From the NCBI RefSeq assembly GCF_029946505.1, contig NZ_JARZHG010000005.1:62001-126000 (forward strand): DNA of 64,000 bases, read 5' to 3'. The position numbers were made by a program, and so were the translations under genes. The notes under the pieces were generated by a model. That model was given only the letters and a program-made list of their open reading frames with translations, was not told where the DNA came from and searched no databases. Positions 1-9,130 of the stretch are shown one piece after another; positions within the stretch are counted from its first letter, which is position 1, and every line of letters starts with the position of its first letter. The stretch comes from Polyangium sp. y55x31 (GTDB lineage Bacteria; Myxococcota_A; Polyangia; Polyangiales; Polyangiaceae).

Positions 1-2
1 AC

Positions 3-899
3 GCGCTCACCCCCGATACGTGGCTCTCCCAGGCTGGGCGCGTCGGGCTCCGGATCATCGCGATCTTTTATGCGAGCCGGGTCCTCGTCGAGCTTGCCGT
101 ATTGCTCATCAACGACCTCTTCCTGGGGAAGGTGGCCGAGGCAAACCCCCAGACGCTCCAGCAACGAAAGACCCTGGTCCCCGTGGCCATGGGTTTCGTG
201 CGGTATGCGATCTATTTCTCGGCGCTCGTGATGGGCCTGCGTGAGGCCTCCATCGACCCCACGCCGCTGCTCGCCGGCGCCGGCGTCATCGGCGTCGCCA
301 TCGGCTTCGGCGCGCAGACGTTCGTCGGCGACATCGTGGCCGGCTTCTTCATTCTTTTCGAAAACCTCCTCCTCGTCGGGGATCTCGTGGAGATCGGCGG
401 CATCCAGGGGCGCGTGGAGGAGATCGGCGTTCGTATCACGAAGATCCGAGACGACCTCGGCGTCCTTCACTCGATTCCCAATGGCGAGGTCCGCAAGGTC
501 GCCAACCATTCGCGCTCCTTCGTGAACGCGGTGGTCGACGTGCACGTGCCTTACGAGGAGGATATCCCGCGGGTGCGTGATCTCCTCGCGAGCATCGCCG
601 AAAAGGAGGTCGAGGCGCGGCTGGGCGCGCCTGGGCGCGTGGAGGTCGGCGTGGAGGAGCTGAACGAGGGATCGATCGTCCTGCGTATCAGCGCGCGCGT
701 GCCGCCCGGCGAGAACAAGGACATGAACGACGCGCTGCGCGGGCGTATCGTGGAAGAGCTCCGCAAAGCCCAGGTCGGCGCGCCGCGCCCGCGTCGCGCC
801 GTCCTCATCGAGAGCACGCTCAACGTCAAGAACCCGCCCAAGCGAGAGATCGAGGAGTCCGTGCCCATCACGCCGTTCTCGCCGGCGTCGGACGACTGA
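3..899 (+). CDS. MscS-family mechanosensitive channel (5' end outside window)
   Basis: The reading frame is open to the left edge, so the gene is truncated at its N-terminus; about 298 residues are visible. Two hydrophobic segments are followed by the Gly/Ala-rich pore helix of MscS channels (GAGVIGVAIGFGAQTFVGD, near visible residues 94-112). The beta domain follows (GDLVEIGGIQGRVEEIGVR, then a SIPNGEV motif) and then a hydrophilic C-terminal cytoplasmic domain. By family it should be a homoheptameric inner-membrane tension-gated channel that releases solutes on hypo-osmotic shock. An in-frame TTG at 102 could act as a start, but the upstream frame is also hydrophobic and in frame, so a longer protein is more likely. 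Confidence 0.88.
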   Translation, partial: ALTPDTWLSQAGRVGLRIIAIFYASRVLVELAVLLINDLFLGKVAEANPQTLQQRKTLVPVAMGFVRYAIYFSALVMGLREASIDPTPLLAGAGVIGVAIGFGAQTFVGDIVAGFFILFENLLLVGDLVEIGGIQGRVEEIGVRITKIRDDLGVLHSIPNGEVRKVANHSRSFVNAVVDVHVPYEEDIPRVRDLLASIAEKEVEARLGAPGRVEVGVEELNEGSIVLRISARVPPGENKDMNDALRGRIVEELRKAQVGAPRPRRAVLIESTLNVKNPPKREIEESVPITPFSPASDD

Positions 900-983
900 T
901 CACCTACCGCATCACGGCCTTGCGTCGAGGAGTATTCGGGCGTACTAACGCTTCTGAATCCATCCATCGGCGAGGGCCCACCG

Positions 984-1391
984 GTGCACGAAGAGATCGA
1001 CCCGCAGTACGAGCAGAAGCGCCGCGACCTCAGCCGCAAGGGCAAGTACGCGCTTTTCATCGGGGGAGGGGTGGCGTTTCTCGGCGGGGTCACGTTCGCG
1101 AGCTTCGCGCTCATGGCCCTGTTCGGGCACTCCTTGTTCCACGTGAGAGCCGAGGCTCAAGGGTTCATGACGCTCGGCTTCGCGGCCTTTCTGTACTTCC
1201 TCGGCATCGTGATGATGGTCGCAGGAGGGCTCGTCGCCCTCGGCGGCATCATCGTGCTCCTGTTCGCGAACACGGGATGGATGATGAAATTCCAGGCCGC
1301 GGGCACGGTCCCTGTCGCACGCGCCGTGGTGCGGCAAGTGAACGCGATGCAGGAGGAGATGAAGCAGGACCCCGAGCGTCGTGGGCCCTGA
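984..1391 (+). CDS. small membrane protein of unknown function
   Basis: This 135-residue protein starts at GTG, with a GCGAGGG ribosome-binding-like site at 971-977. A basic, charged N-terminus (HEEIDPQYEQKRRDLSRKGK) precedes two or three hydrophobic segments, at about residues 24-46, 58-76 and 78-95. A short cytoplasmic-looking C-terminal tail rich in Gln, Glu and Met follows. I do not recognise a family. It lies 84 bp after the MscS gene in the same direction, so the two may be co-transcribed. Confidence 0.62.
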   Translation: MHEEIDPQYEQKRRDLSRKGKYALFIGGGVAFLGGVTFASFALMALFGHSLFHVRAEAQGFMTLGFAAFLYFLGIVMMVAGGLVALGGIIVLLFANTGWMMKFQAAGTVPVARAVVRQVNAMQEEMKQDPERRGP

Positions 1392-1450
1392 CCGTCCCGG
1401 CGCGGTATTCCTCGTCTTCGCGGCTTCCGTACACGGCGCGCATCAGGCGC

Positions 1451-2533
1451 TCATGGCCGCGTATACCCCACCGGTTTGTCACTCACGGCTGCCCCGCCGT
1501 GCAGCATCGTCTGGTAGGCATCCCCGAACATCTTGTAGGGGAACGGCGGCGGATGCGCGCTCGCGTGATCGAGCGCCCGCCGCAGCTCGGCCGGAATCTC
1601 GAAATCGAGCGCGGCGAGGTTGTCCTCGAGCTGCGCGAGCTTGGTCGCGCCCAGGATCACCGATCCGATGCCCGGCTGCGTCGCCGTCCAGTTCAGCGCC
1701 ACCTGCGCCATGCTGCGGCCGAGCTCCTTCGCCGCTGTTTCCACGGCCGCCACGACGCCCCAGTTGTGCTCCGTGAACAGCCCGAGCTGGCTGCCGGCGT
1801 CGTTCTTCGTGAGCCGCCCTTCGCCCTCGCCGCGGCCCTGGCTCGGCCGGTATTTGCCCGAGAGCAGGCCACCGCCGAGCGGGCTCCACGCGGTGATGCC
1901 CATTCCGAGCGTCTGCGCGAGCGGCGCGAATTCGTGCTCGATGTGACGCTCCACGAGCGAGTACTGGAGCTGCAAGTTGACGAGCGGCGTGAGCGCGTGC
2001 GCCTCGGCGAACGTCTGCGCGCGCGCGGCATACCAGGCGGGCACGTCGGACAGGCCGGCATATCGGATCTTGCCGGCGCGCACGAGGTCGTCGAACGCGC
2101 GCACCACCTCCTCGGCGGGCGTGAGCCGGTCCCACGTGTGCAGGAGGTAAAGATCGATGTAATCGGTCCCGAGCCGCCGGAGCGAAGCCTCGACCGCGCG
2201 CATCATGTTCTTGCGCCCGTTGCCGCCGGCGTTCGGGTTCCCGGGGTCGAGGCCGTAGGTGTACTTGGTGGTCAAAACGACGCGATCGCGCGCGCCGCGC
2301 TCGGCGATGAACTTGCCGAGCATGGTCTCGCTGGTCCCTCGTGTGTAGAGGTCCGCGGTGTCGAGGAAATTGCCGCCCGCGTCGAGATACCGGTCGAACA
2401 CGGCCCGGGCGGCTTCTTCGGACGAACCCCACGCGCCCCAGGCGCCGTCGGTGCCGAACGTCATGGTCCCGAGCGCCAGGCGGCTGACACGAAGACCCGA
2501 GCGGCCCAGCAGATAGTATCGATCGAGAGACAT
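1451..2533 (-). CDS. aldo/keto reductase
   Basis: A 360-residue member of the aldo/keto reductase superfamily, predicted to be a cytosolic NADPH-dependent (alpha/beta)8-barrel enzyme that reduces aldehydes or ketones. The catalytic tetrad is visible: D58 and Y63 in LDTADLY, K90 in VLTTKYTYG and H132 in DLYLLHTWD. The C-terminal cofactor region contains PGIGSVILGATKLAQLEDN. The frame is open further upstream, but ATG 2533 is preceded by AAGGAG at a good distance and begins the conserved MSLDRYYLLGRSGL. It follows the TetR gene by 78 bp on the same strand, so that regulator probably controls it. The substrate cannot be deduced. Confidence 0.9.
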   Translation of the reverse strand: MSLDRYYLLGRSGLRVSRLALGTMTFGTDGAWGAWGSSEEAARAVFDRYLDAGGNFLDTADLYTRGTSETMLGKFIAERGARDRVVLTTKYTYGLDPGNPNAGGNGRKNMMRAVEASLRRLGTDYIDLYLLHTWDRLTPAEEVVRAFDDLVRAGKIRYAGLSDVPAWYAARAQTFAEAHALTPLVNLQLQYSLVERHIEHEFAPLAQTLGMGITAWSPLGGGLLSGKYRPSQGRGEGEGRLTKNDAGSQLGLFTEHNWGVVAAVETAAKELGRSMAQVALNWTATQPGIGSVILGATKLAQLEDNLAALDFEIPAELRRALDHASAHPPPFPYKMFGDAYQTMLHGGAAVSDKPVGYTRP

Positions 2534-2611
2534 CGCGGACTCCTTGGTTGTTGATGGATCAGTCCAGAATGAAGCAAGCGAACGCGAGTGCTCCTCGCAC
2601 CCGCGCACGAA

Positions 2612-3196
2612 CTAGCGAGATTTCAGGGAGGTGAGCGCGACGGCGGCGATGTCGCGGAGGGCCTCGGGCGTGGCTCCCGCCTTCGCCATGACCCGCAGGC
2701 CTTGCACCGTGGCGAGCAGGAAACGCGCGGTTTTCCGCTCGTCGACGCTCCGATCGACTTCGCCTTTGCGCTTGGCTTCCCGCACGATCCGCTCGAACGC
2801 GGTCTCGCAGAGGATCGTCCCGGACTTCGCCAGCGACGCGACCTCCGGATCCTTCTGCGCGAGCTCCACGATGGAGCTCACGTACATGCAGCCCCGCGCC
2901 CGTTCGGCGGGCGTCTCGGCGGCGACGCCCAGCAAGACCTGCTCGATCGCCTGAAGGGGTGATTCCTCGGCTTGAAGGCGCTCGATGAGCTGCGCGCCGC
3001 TCTCCGCCTGATACCGCTGCAGCGCCTCGAGGTAGAGGCGACGTTTGTCGCCGAAGGTGTCGTACATGCTCTGGCGCCCGATGCCCATCGCGCGCAAGAG
3101 ATCCTCCGTCGAGGTCGCCTCGTACCCCTTCTCCCAGAAGACGGCCATGGCCCGCTTCACCACCTCGTCGCGGTCGAACTCCTTCGGGCGCGCCAT
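2612..3196 (-). CDS. TetR/AcrR-family transcriptional regulator
   Basis: A 194-residue protein. Residues 8-55 form a TetR helix-turn-helix (FDRDEVVKRAMAVFWEKGYE, then TSTEDLLRAMGIGRQSMYDTF). The ligand-binding C-terminal part contains RGCMYVSSIVEL, which resembles TetR repressors of the AcrR/YxaF type. It is upstream of, and parallel to, the aldo/keto reductase gene. I infer that it represses that gene, and perhaps itself, until an electrophile or similar ligand binds. ATG 3196 begins the typical MARPKEFDRD. A TTG 42 nt upstream is also in frame but coincides with the -35 hexamer of a good promoter, so I reject it as the start. Confidence 0.88.
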   Translation of the reverse strand: MARPKEFDRDEVVKRAMAVFWEKGYEATSTEDLLRAMGIGRQSMYDTFGDKRRLYLEALQRYQAESGAQLIERLQAEESPLQAIEQVLLGVAAETPAERARGCMYVSSIVELAQKDPEVASLAKSGTILCETAFERIVREAKRKGEVDRSVDERKTARFLLATVQGLRVMAKAGATPEALRDIAAVALTSLKSR

Positions 3197-3209
3197 GCTC
3201 GCACGGAAG

Positions 3210-3238
3210 CTTCTAGCCGTTCTGGACTGGTCTGTCAA
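3210..3238 (-). promoter_or_regulatory. sigma70-type promoter for TetR-AKR unit
   Basis: On the minus strand TTGACA (3238-3233) is followed after exactly 17 nt by TAGAAG (3215-3210). The predicted transcript would begin about 7 nt before ATG 3196, giving an almost leaderless mRNA. The GAAGCTTC palindrome at 3206-3213 overlaps the -10 and could be part of an autoregulatory TetR operator, but this is speculative. Confidence 0.5.
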
Positions 3239-3259
3239 GCACCGGGAGGCGACCCGGGC

Positions 3260-5728
3260 TCACGCCTTCACGCGCTTCGCCTCGGGATCGTAGAGCGGCT
3301 TGAGCGAGGCGACGGCCGGGTAGATCTTGCCGGCGATGTCGACCTCCCACGTGGCGTTTTCGAGGTACTTCGTGTCGATGGGCTCGCCGGCCTCCACCAT
3401 GACGAGGCCGACGGCGCCGCCGACAGAGTGTCCGTACGAAGCCGCGCGCACGTAGCCGATGGGCTTTCCATTACGACGCACGATCTCCGCGTGGAACATC
3501 AAGGGCTCCGGATCCTTCACGAGCACCTGCACGATCCGGCGCGTGAGCGGGCCCGCGGCTTTTTTCGCGAGCACCGCTTCCCGCCCGAGGAAGTTTGGCT
3601 TCTTCAGATCGACCGCGAAGCCGAGCCCCGCCTCCAGCACCGAATCGGTGTTGTCGATGTCGTGCCCGTAATCGCGGTAGCCCTTCTCCATGCGCAGGCT
3701 CGCCAGCGCCTTGAGCCCGGCGTGCTTCAGGTCCACGCGTTTGCCCGCCTCGACGAGGCGATCGTAGACGTGCGTGGCCTGCTCCGTGGGGATGTAGAGC
3801 TCGTAGCCGAGCTCGCCCAGGTACGTGATGCGCACGCAGAGCGCGCGGGCGAACCCGATGTCGATCTCCCGCGCGGCGCGGAACGGGAACGCCTCGTTCG
3901 ACATGTCCTCGGAGGTCACCATTTGCATGAGCTCGCGCGAACGCGGGCCCTGGATGTTGATCTGCGCATACCCCGAGGTCACGTCCGTCACGAACGCGTG
4001 CATGTCCGGCAACGTATGCCGACGCATCCACGCGAGCGCGTGGCGGTGCGCCGTGTCCGAGGCGACGACCCAGTACCGCTCGTCGTCGAGCTTCGTGACC
4101 GTGAGATCCGCCTCGATCGTGCCGCCCGCGTTCAACCATTGCGTGTACGTGATCACGCCCGGCGCGCCGTCGACGCTGTTCGCGGAGATGTAATCGAGCA
4201 GCTTGCCCGCGTCCCGGCCCTGCACCAGGAATTTCGCCATGAACGACATGTCCATGAGGATCACGCCCTCGCGGCAGGCGCGGTGCTCGGCTTCCCAGTA
4301 CGGGAACCAGTTTTGCCGGCCCCAGGAGAGGCGCTCGACTTTCGGCGCGACGCCGGCCGGCGCATACCAGTCCGCGCCTTCCCAGCCGCTCACGTCCTTG
4401 AAATAGGCGCCCTGGGCCGCGAGCCTTTCGTGAATGGCCGAGGTCTTCGCGCCGCGCGCCGTCTGCATCGAGCGCGTCGGATAATGGCATTGATAGACCA
4501 TCCCGAGCGACTCGACCGTGCGCGTGCGGCGGTATTCGGGGTTCGCCTGGTACGTGTGCAGCCGGTCGATGTTCATCCCCGTGACGTCCACGTCGGGCCG
4601 GCCATTGATGATCCAGTGCGCGAGCACGCGCCCGAGGCCGCCGCCCGTGAGGATGCCGATCGAGTTCATGCCCGCCGCGACGAAGTAATTCTTGATCTCC
4701 GGCGCCTCGCCGACGACGGGCGCGAGGTCCGGCGTGAAGCTCTCGGGCCCGCAGAAGAACTTGCGGACGCCCACCTCGAGCGTGACCGGCACGCGCCGCA
4801 TCGCTTTCTCGACATAGGGGCCCATCCGGTCCCAGTCCGGGGTGATCTCGCCGAAGGAAAAGTCATTCGGCACGCCCTCGATCTTCCACGGCGCGCAGAC
4901 GGGCTCGAAGAGGCCCACCATCATGCCGCCGACCTCTTCGCGGTAATACCCATACGAGCCCGGATCCTCGAGCACCGGCATCGATTTCGGCAGGTCGGGG
5001 ATCTTGGCCGTGATGAGGTAATAATGCTCGGCCGATTGCAGCGGGATGTTGACGCCCGATTTCGCGCCGAGCTGCCGCGCCCACATCCCGGCGCAGTTCA
5101 CCACGTACTCGGCCTCGATGTCGCCGAACGGCGTCTGCACCCCGGCGACGGCGCCGCGCTTCGTGATCACGCCGGTGCAGGGCACGTTTTCGAGGATCGT
5201 CGCGCCTTGCAGCTTGGCGCCCTTCGCGAGCGCCATCGTGACGTCGACCGGGTTCGCCTGGCCGTCTTCCTTCACGTAGAAACCGGCCAGGATATCGTCG
5301 GTCCGCGCGAGCGGGAAGAGCTCCTTCACCTGCGAGGGCGAGATCTCGTGCACGTCGACGCCGCAGTGGCGGTTGAACGCCGAGACGCGCCGGTACTCCT
5401 CGAGCCGGTCCGGATCCGCCGCGACCTCGATGAATCCGACCGGCTTGAACCCGGTGTCGAGGCCCGTCTCCGCTTCGAGGCGGGTGTAGAGATCACGCGT
5501 GTACTTGCGCATCTCGGTCGACGTCTCCGACGTCGAGCCGAACGTCACGATGAGCCCGGCGGCATGCCAGGTCGTGCCGGAGGTGAGCCGGTCCCGTTCG
5601 AGCAGGACCACGTCCTTCCAGCCCATGTGAGCCAGATGGTAGGCGACGGAGCAGCCAATGACCCCGCCACCGATGACGACGACACGCGCGCGTTTCGGCA
5701 GAACCGGTACGGACATGGCCGTGCTCAT
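3260..5728 (-). CDS. dimethylglycine dehydrogenase/sarcosine-oxidase-like FAD oxidoreductase with GcvT domain
   Basis: An 822-residue flavoprotein, close to the length of the DMGDH family. It has an N-terminal Rossmann motif (VVVIGGGVIGCS, residues 16-26). This is followed by LTSGTTWHAAGL, whose H55 matches the His that carries covalent FAD in mammalian dimethylglycine dehydrogenase. A DAO-type oxidase domain spans to about residue 400, followed by the FAO_M linker, and a GcvT aminomethyltransferase domain covers about 430-820 (ending LGREAVL, VGLVMVEAGEPI). By family it oxidatively demethylates an N-methylated glycine-type substrate and transfers the one-carbon unit to tetrahydrofolate. ATG 5728 is preferred over longer in-frame options because the Rossmann fold starts soon after it. 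It lies alone between the TetR gene and a divergent PAS-STAS gene. Confidence 0.88.
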   Translation of the reverse strand: MSTAMSVPVLPKRARVVVIGGGVIGCSVAYHLAHMGWKDVVLLERDRLTSGTTWHAAGLIVTFGSTSETSTEMRKYTRDLYTRLEAETGLDTGFKPVGFIEVAADPDRLEEYRRVSAFNRHCGVDVHEISPSQVKELFPLARTDDILAGFYVKEDGQANPVDVTMALAKGAKLQGATILENVPCTGVITKRGAVAGVQTPFGDIEAEYVVNCAGMWARQLGAKSGVNIPLQSAEHYYLITAKIPDLPKSMPVLEDPGSYGYYREEVGGMMVGLFEPVCAPWKIEGVPNDFSFGEITPDWDRMGPYVEKAMRRVPVTLEVGVRKFFCGPESFTPDLAPVVGEAPEIKNYFVAAGMNSIGILTGGGLGRVLAHWIINGRPDVDVTGMNIDRLHTYQANPEYRRTRTVESLGMVYQCHYPTRSMQTARGAKTSAIHERLAAQGAYFKDVSGWEGADWYAPAGVAPKVERLSWGRQNWFPYWEAEHRACREGVILMDMSFMAKFLVQGRDAGKLLDYISANSVDGAPGVITYTQWLNAGGTIEADLTVTKLDDERYWVVASDTAHRHALAWMRRHTLPDMHAFVTDVTSGYAQINIQGPRSRELMQMVTSEDMSNEAFPFRAAREIDIGFARALCVRITYLGELGYELYIPTEQATHVYDRLVEAGKRVDLKHAGLKALASLRMEKGYRDYGHDIDNTDSVLEAGLGFAVDLKKPNFLGREAVLAKKAAGPLTRRIVQVLVKDPEPLMFHAEIVRRNGKPIGYVRAASYGHSVGGAVGLVMVEAGEPIDTKYLENATWEVDIAGKIYPAVASLKPLYDPEAKRVKA

Positions 5729-6083
5729 GCCTGAAACCGCCGCCCGCGTCCAAGCCCATCGATACCGAACGTGACGATTCTTACCCGAAGGTGGGGCAAA
5801 ACGTGGGTCTGCCAACGTTTCTGCGCCGAAGTCGGCCGGCGGATGCCGAGCGGTCGGGGAGCCGCGGCCGCGATAACGCGTGACGAGCAAGCACGAGGAC
5901 GCGCGGCGGCTCGACGCGCGTGGCGGCCATTGCGGGATACCCCTCGGGGCCGTCTCATGCGCAGCCGTTACGTCGTTCAGGTGGGCACGTCTCCGACGCG
6001 TCAATCCGTTGACGAAGTTGCGGCCCCTTCGTAGGGTAATTTGATTCCGCTCCGAGCTCCGTGGACGCGAGGGGGAGGGCAGC
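5729..6083. other. 355-bp divergent intergenic region
   Basis: This lies between the divergent dehydrogenase and PAS-STAS starts. Its right half holds a promoter-like pair at 6009-6037 and a 29-nt block (5985-6013) that recurs upstream of the second PAS-STAS gene. A longer in-frame extension of the flavoprotein runs through the left half but has no conserved sequence. No RNA gene is apparent. Confidence 0.5.
6009..6037 (+). promoter_or_regulatory. promoter upstream of first PAS-STAS gene
   Basis: TTGACG (6009-6014), a 17-nt spacer and TAGGGT (6032-6037) lie 47 nt before the GTG start at 6084. The -35 hexamer ends a block (5985-6013) that is repeated almost exactly at 7553-7582 before the paralogous gene, which supports a real regulatory role. 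Confidence 0.52.
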
Positions 6084-7466
6084 GTGTATCTTCCGATGGA
6101 AAACGAGTGCGCAACGCTCCGCGCGCGTGTCGCCGAGCTGGAGGCACGCCTCGCGGCTCGATCGCCCGTCGTGACGAATGGCCACCATCGCGAGACGATC
6201 CCCGCCGATCATGAGGCGGAGACGCGGCTGCTCCGGGCGGCGGTGCATAACCTGGCCGACGCTGTCGTGATCTGCAACCGCGAGGGGCGTACCATCCACT
6301 TCAACGCGGCCGCCACGGCGATCTTCGGCGAGCTGTCGAGAGAGACCACGTCGGAGGAGCTGTCGACACGATACGGCCTCTTTCATCCGGACGGCGTGAC
6401 CCGCATCGCGGCGGACGATCTGCCGTCCCATCGCGCCCTTCGGGGCGAGACCGTCGACGGCATCGAGCTCGTCGTGCGAAGGGAGGGCCTGCGGGCCTGC
6501 GTGTACGTCGAATGCTCCGCGCGTTGCATTCGCGACGCCGACGGCTCCATCTGCGGCGCGGTGGTCGTATGCCGCGACCTCGGCGAGCGCAGGCGGTACG
6601 AGGCCGAGCGCGAGCGGCGTCTTCGCGCCGAAGAAGAGCGGCTCGCCGCTGAGAAGGAGCGGCTCCGCATGGCGCGGATCCTGAGGAGCCTGCTCGACCA
6701 CCTCGACATCATCGTCTGGGCGACCGACGAAAAAGGCGTCTTCACGTTCCACGACGGCCGCGGCGCCGAGTCGGCAGGCCTTTCGCGGGGCTGGCTCCTC
6801 GGCAAGAATGCCCGCGACGTCTACGCCGACAACTCCATCATTCACGACGCTCTCGCGGGCATCCCCGGGCACGACCGCAACGAGGTCCACGGGGTCGCCT
6901 GGGAGCATTGGGCCATTCCGATGAACGACGACGGCGTGAACTCGGGCGTCATCGGCCTGAGCCTGAACATCACCGAGGCCCATCACGCCAAGCAGGAGCT
7001 CGAGGCGAAGCTCGCCCTCATTCAGCGGCAGCAGGAGGTCATCTTCAACCTGGAGACCCCGATCATCCAGGTCTGGGACCGTGTCCTCACGCTCCCGATG
7101 GTGGGCGTCGTCGACAGCCAGCGCGCGGCGCGCGTCACGAACAACGTCCTCGCCGAGGTCTCGCGCACGCAGGCTCGCTTCGCGATCCTCGATTTGACGG
7201 GCGTCGACGTGGTCGATACGGCGACGGCCGGCCACGTCCTCAATATCATCGCCGCCATTCGCCTCCTCGGGGCGGAAGGGATCATCACGGGGATTCGCCC
7301 GAACGTCGCGCAGACCATGATCTCCCTCGGCCTCGACCTGTCACGCGTGCGCACGTTCGCGACGTTGCGCGACGGCCTCTCCTTGGCGATTCGAAACCTC
7401 GGCGGGACAGCCGGCTCCACGTACGGGGCCGGAGCGCGGCCGGCCCGCTTTTCCCGCCCCGGCTGA
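6084..7466 (+). CDS. RsbR-like PAS-PAS-STAS stressosome protein, copy 1
   Basis: A 460-residue protein with an N-terminal Leu-heptad segment (ECATLRARVAELEARLA), PAS 1 at about 50-165, a charged coiled coil at 168-200, PAS 2 at about 201-300 and a C-terminal STAS domain at about 325-440. The STAS domain carries LDLTGVDVVDTA and IRPNVAQTMISLGLDLS. T379 and T411 align with the two phosphorylatable Thr residues of Bacillus RsbR. By family it is a cytosolic sensor and scaffold that assembles with RsbS and RsbT to control a general-stress or c-di-GMP output; no rsbS or rsbT lies nearby. GTG 6084 is chosen because GGGGGAGGG precedes it at 6071-6079 and the paralogue has the same arrangement. ATG 6096 is an alternative. 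Confidence 0.85.
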   Translation: MYLPMENECATLRARVAELEARLAARSPVVTNGHHRETIPADHEAETRLLRAAVHNLADAVVICNREGRTIHFNAAATAIFGELSRETTSEELSTRYGLFHPDGVTRIAADDLPSHRALRGETVDGIELVVRREGLRACVYVECSARCIRDADGSICGAVVVCRDLGERRRYEAERERRLRAEEERLAAEKERLRMARILRSLLDHLDIIVWATDEKGVFTFHDGRGAESAGLSRGWLLGKNARDVYADNSIIHDALAGIPGHDRNEVHGVAWEHWAIPMNDDGVNSGVIGLSLNITEAHHAKQELEAKLALIQRQQEVIFNLETPIIQVWDRVLTLPMVGVVDSQRAARVTNNVLAEVSRTQARFAILDLTGVDVVDTATAGHVLNIIAAIRLLGAEGIITGIRPNVAQTMISLGLDLSRVRTFATLRDGLSLAIRNLGGTAGSTYGAGARPARFSRPG

Positions 7467-7577
7467 ATCGCACCACGCTCGAACCACCGTCCCCACGAGT
7501 ATCCACCAATCAGGCAAATCCCGACTTGCGGGCGGCGTACGTGCATTCGTGCGCACGTCTCCGACGGCGTCAATCCG

Positions 7578-7607
7578 TTGACACCGCCACGGGTTCACCG
7601 ATAGCGT
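7578..7607 (+). promoter_or_regulatory. promoter upstream of second PAS-STAS gene
   Basis: TTGACA (7578-7583), an 18-nt spacer and TAGCGT (7602-7607) lie 55 nt before GTG 7662. The 30-nt sequence ending in the -35 (7553-7582) matches the upstream copy at 5985-6013 except for one inserted G, while the spacer and leader have diverged. Confidence 0.48.
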
Positions 7608-7661
7608 GATCGACAATTGGTCTCGCGCCCTCATTCGTGTGGGGCCCAGGGGGAGGACAGC

Positions 7662-9071
7662 GTGTCGATTATTGCCTTTGAACAGGAGTGCGCGGAGTTA
7701 CGCGCGCGGGTCGCCGAGCTCGAAGCACGTCTCGCCGAGCAGGCGCCCGCCATGACGAATGGGAATGGACACCTGACGAACGGACACCACCACGAGGAAA
7801 ACCCGTCCGACCAGGACGGCGAGACACGGCTCCTCCGCGCGGCGATTCACAACCTGGCCGACGGCGTGGTGGTCTGCGACCGTGAAGGCCGCCTACTTCA
7901 TTTCAACGCGGCCGCGACGGCGATCTTCGGGGAGCGGAGCGAGGCGACCCCCACGGAGTGGTCGACGCGATATGGCCTTTACCATCCGGACGGCGTGACG
8001 CCCATCCCGACGCACGAAATGCCGCTCGTGCGGGCCTTGCAGGGCAGGAACGCCGACGCGATCGAGCTCTTCGTGCGGAGTGAGCAACTGCCGGGAGGCA
8101 GGTTCGTCGAATGCTCGGCGCGCGCAATCCACGACGCCCGCGGGGAGCTCTGCGGCGCCGTCGCCGTCTGCCGCGACCTCGGGGAGCGAAGGCGTTACGA
8201 GGCCGAGCGCGAGCAAAGGCTCCGCGCCGAGGAGGAGCGGCTCGCCGCCGAAAAGGAGAGGCTTCGTCTGGCGCGGATCCTCCAGAGCCTCCTCGAACAC
8301 CTCGACATCGTCGTATGGGTGACCGACAAGAAAGGTGACTTCACGTTCCACGACGGCCACGGCTGCGTGGCCGCCGGATTCGAACGGGGCTCGCTCCTCG
8401 GAAAAAACGTCTTCGAGATATCCCCGGGCGATCGCCTCGTGCAGCGCGCCCTTCTGGGCAACACTGGGTACGATCGATCGCAGATGAACGGTGCCCACTG
8501 GGACAACTGGGTCATTCCGTTCGGCGAGGATGGCAAGGAGGCGTCGGGCGTCCTCGGCATGAGCCTGAACGTCACCGAGGCGCATCAAGCCAAAGTGGAG
8601 CTCGAAGCGAAGCTCGCCCTCATTCAGCGGCAGCAGGACGTCATCTTCAATCTGGAGACCCCGATCATCCAGGTCTGGGATCACGTCCTCACGCTCCCGA
8701 TGGTGGGCGTCGTCGACAGCCGGCGGGCCGCGCGGGTCACGGACGACCTCCTCGCCGAGGTCGCGCGCACGCAGGCGCGCTTCGCGATCCTCGATTTGAC
8801 GGGCGTCGACGTCGTCGATACGGCCACGGCCGGCCATATGCTGAACATCATCACCGCGGTGCGTCTTCTCGGAGCGGAAGGAATCATCACCGGGATTCGC
8901 CCGAACGTCGCGCAGACCATGGTTTCTCTCGGCCTCGACCTGTCGCGCGTGCGTACGCTGGCCACCTTGCGAGACGGCCTGTCCTTCGCGATTCGAAGGC
9001 TCACCGAAGACGGCGGCGCGCGCCGAGCCGCCGCGCTGTCCCGCCCGACGCGCAGCGCCGAGCCCGAGTGA
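7662..9071 (+). CDS. RsbR-like PAS-PAS-STAS stressosome protein, copy 2
   Basis: A 469-residue tandem paralogue of the preceding gene, with the same order: N-terminal Leu heptads, PAS, charged coiled coil, PAS, STAS. The STAS domain and the coiled coil are nearly identical to copy 1, including VVDTA and NVAQTMVSLGLDLS with both candidate phospho-Thr. The second PAS (around KKGDFTFHDGHGCVAAGFER) and the N-terminal linker are the most diverged. This suggests the same partners but a different input signal. GTG 7662 follows GGGGGAGGAC and aligns with the start of copy 1; a TTG 45 nt upstream is in frame but lacks a binding site. Confidence 0.85.
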   Translation: MSIIAFEQECAELRARVAELEARLAEQAPAMTNGNGHLTNGHHHEENPSDQDGETRLLRAAIHNLADGVVVCDREGRLLHFNAAATAIFGERSEATPTEWSTRYGLYHPDGVTPIPTHEMPLVRALQGRNADAIELFVRSEQLPGGRFVECSARAIHDARGELCGAVAVCRDLGERRRYEAEREQRLRAEEERLAAEKERLRLARILQSLLEHLDIVVWVTDKKGDFTFHDGHGCVAAGFERGSLLGKNVFEISPGDRLVQRALLGNTGYDRSQMNGAHWDNWVIPFGEDGKEASGVLGMSLNVTEAHQAKVELEAKLALIQRQQDVIFNLETPIIQVWDHVLTLPMVGVVDSRRAARVTDDLLAEVARTQARFAILDLTGVDVVDTATAGHMLNIITAVRLLGAEGIITGIRPNVAQTMVSLGLDLSRVRTLATLRDGLSFAIRRLTEDGGARRAAALSRPTRSAEPE

Positions 9072-9130
9072 CGTGAACCATCGAAGCCTTCTTGGCTAGC
9101 TTACGCGAGAGTGATGTGGTACGCGAGGCC

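Noticed and set aside
2972-5734. A 920-codon plus-strand open frame opposite the flavoprotein gene
   Set aside because: It is an antisense artefact of GC-rich codon use; its translation has low complexity (Arg/His/Asp/Val) and no domain, while the minus strand encodes a complete known family.
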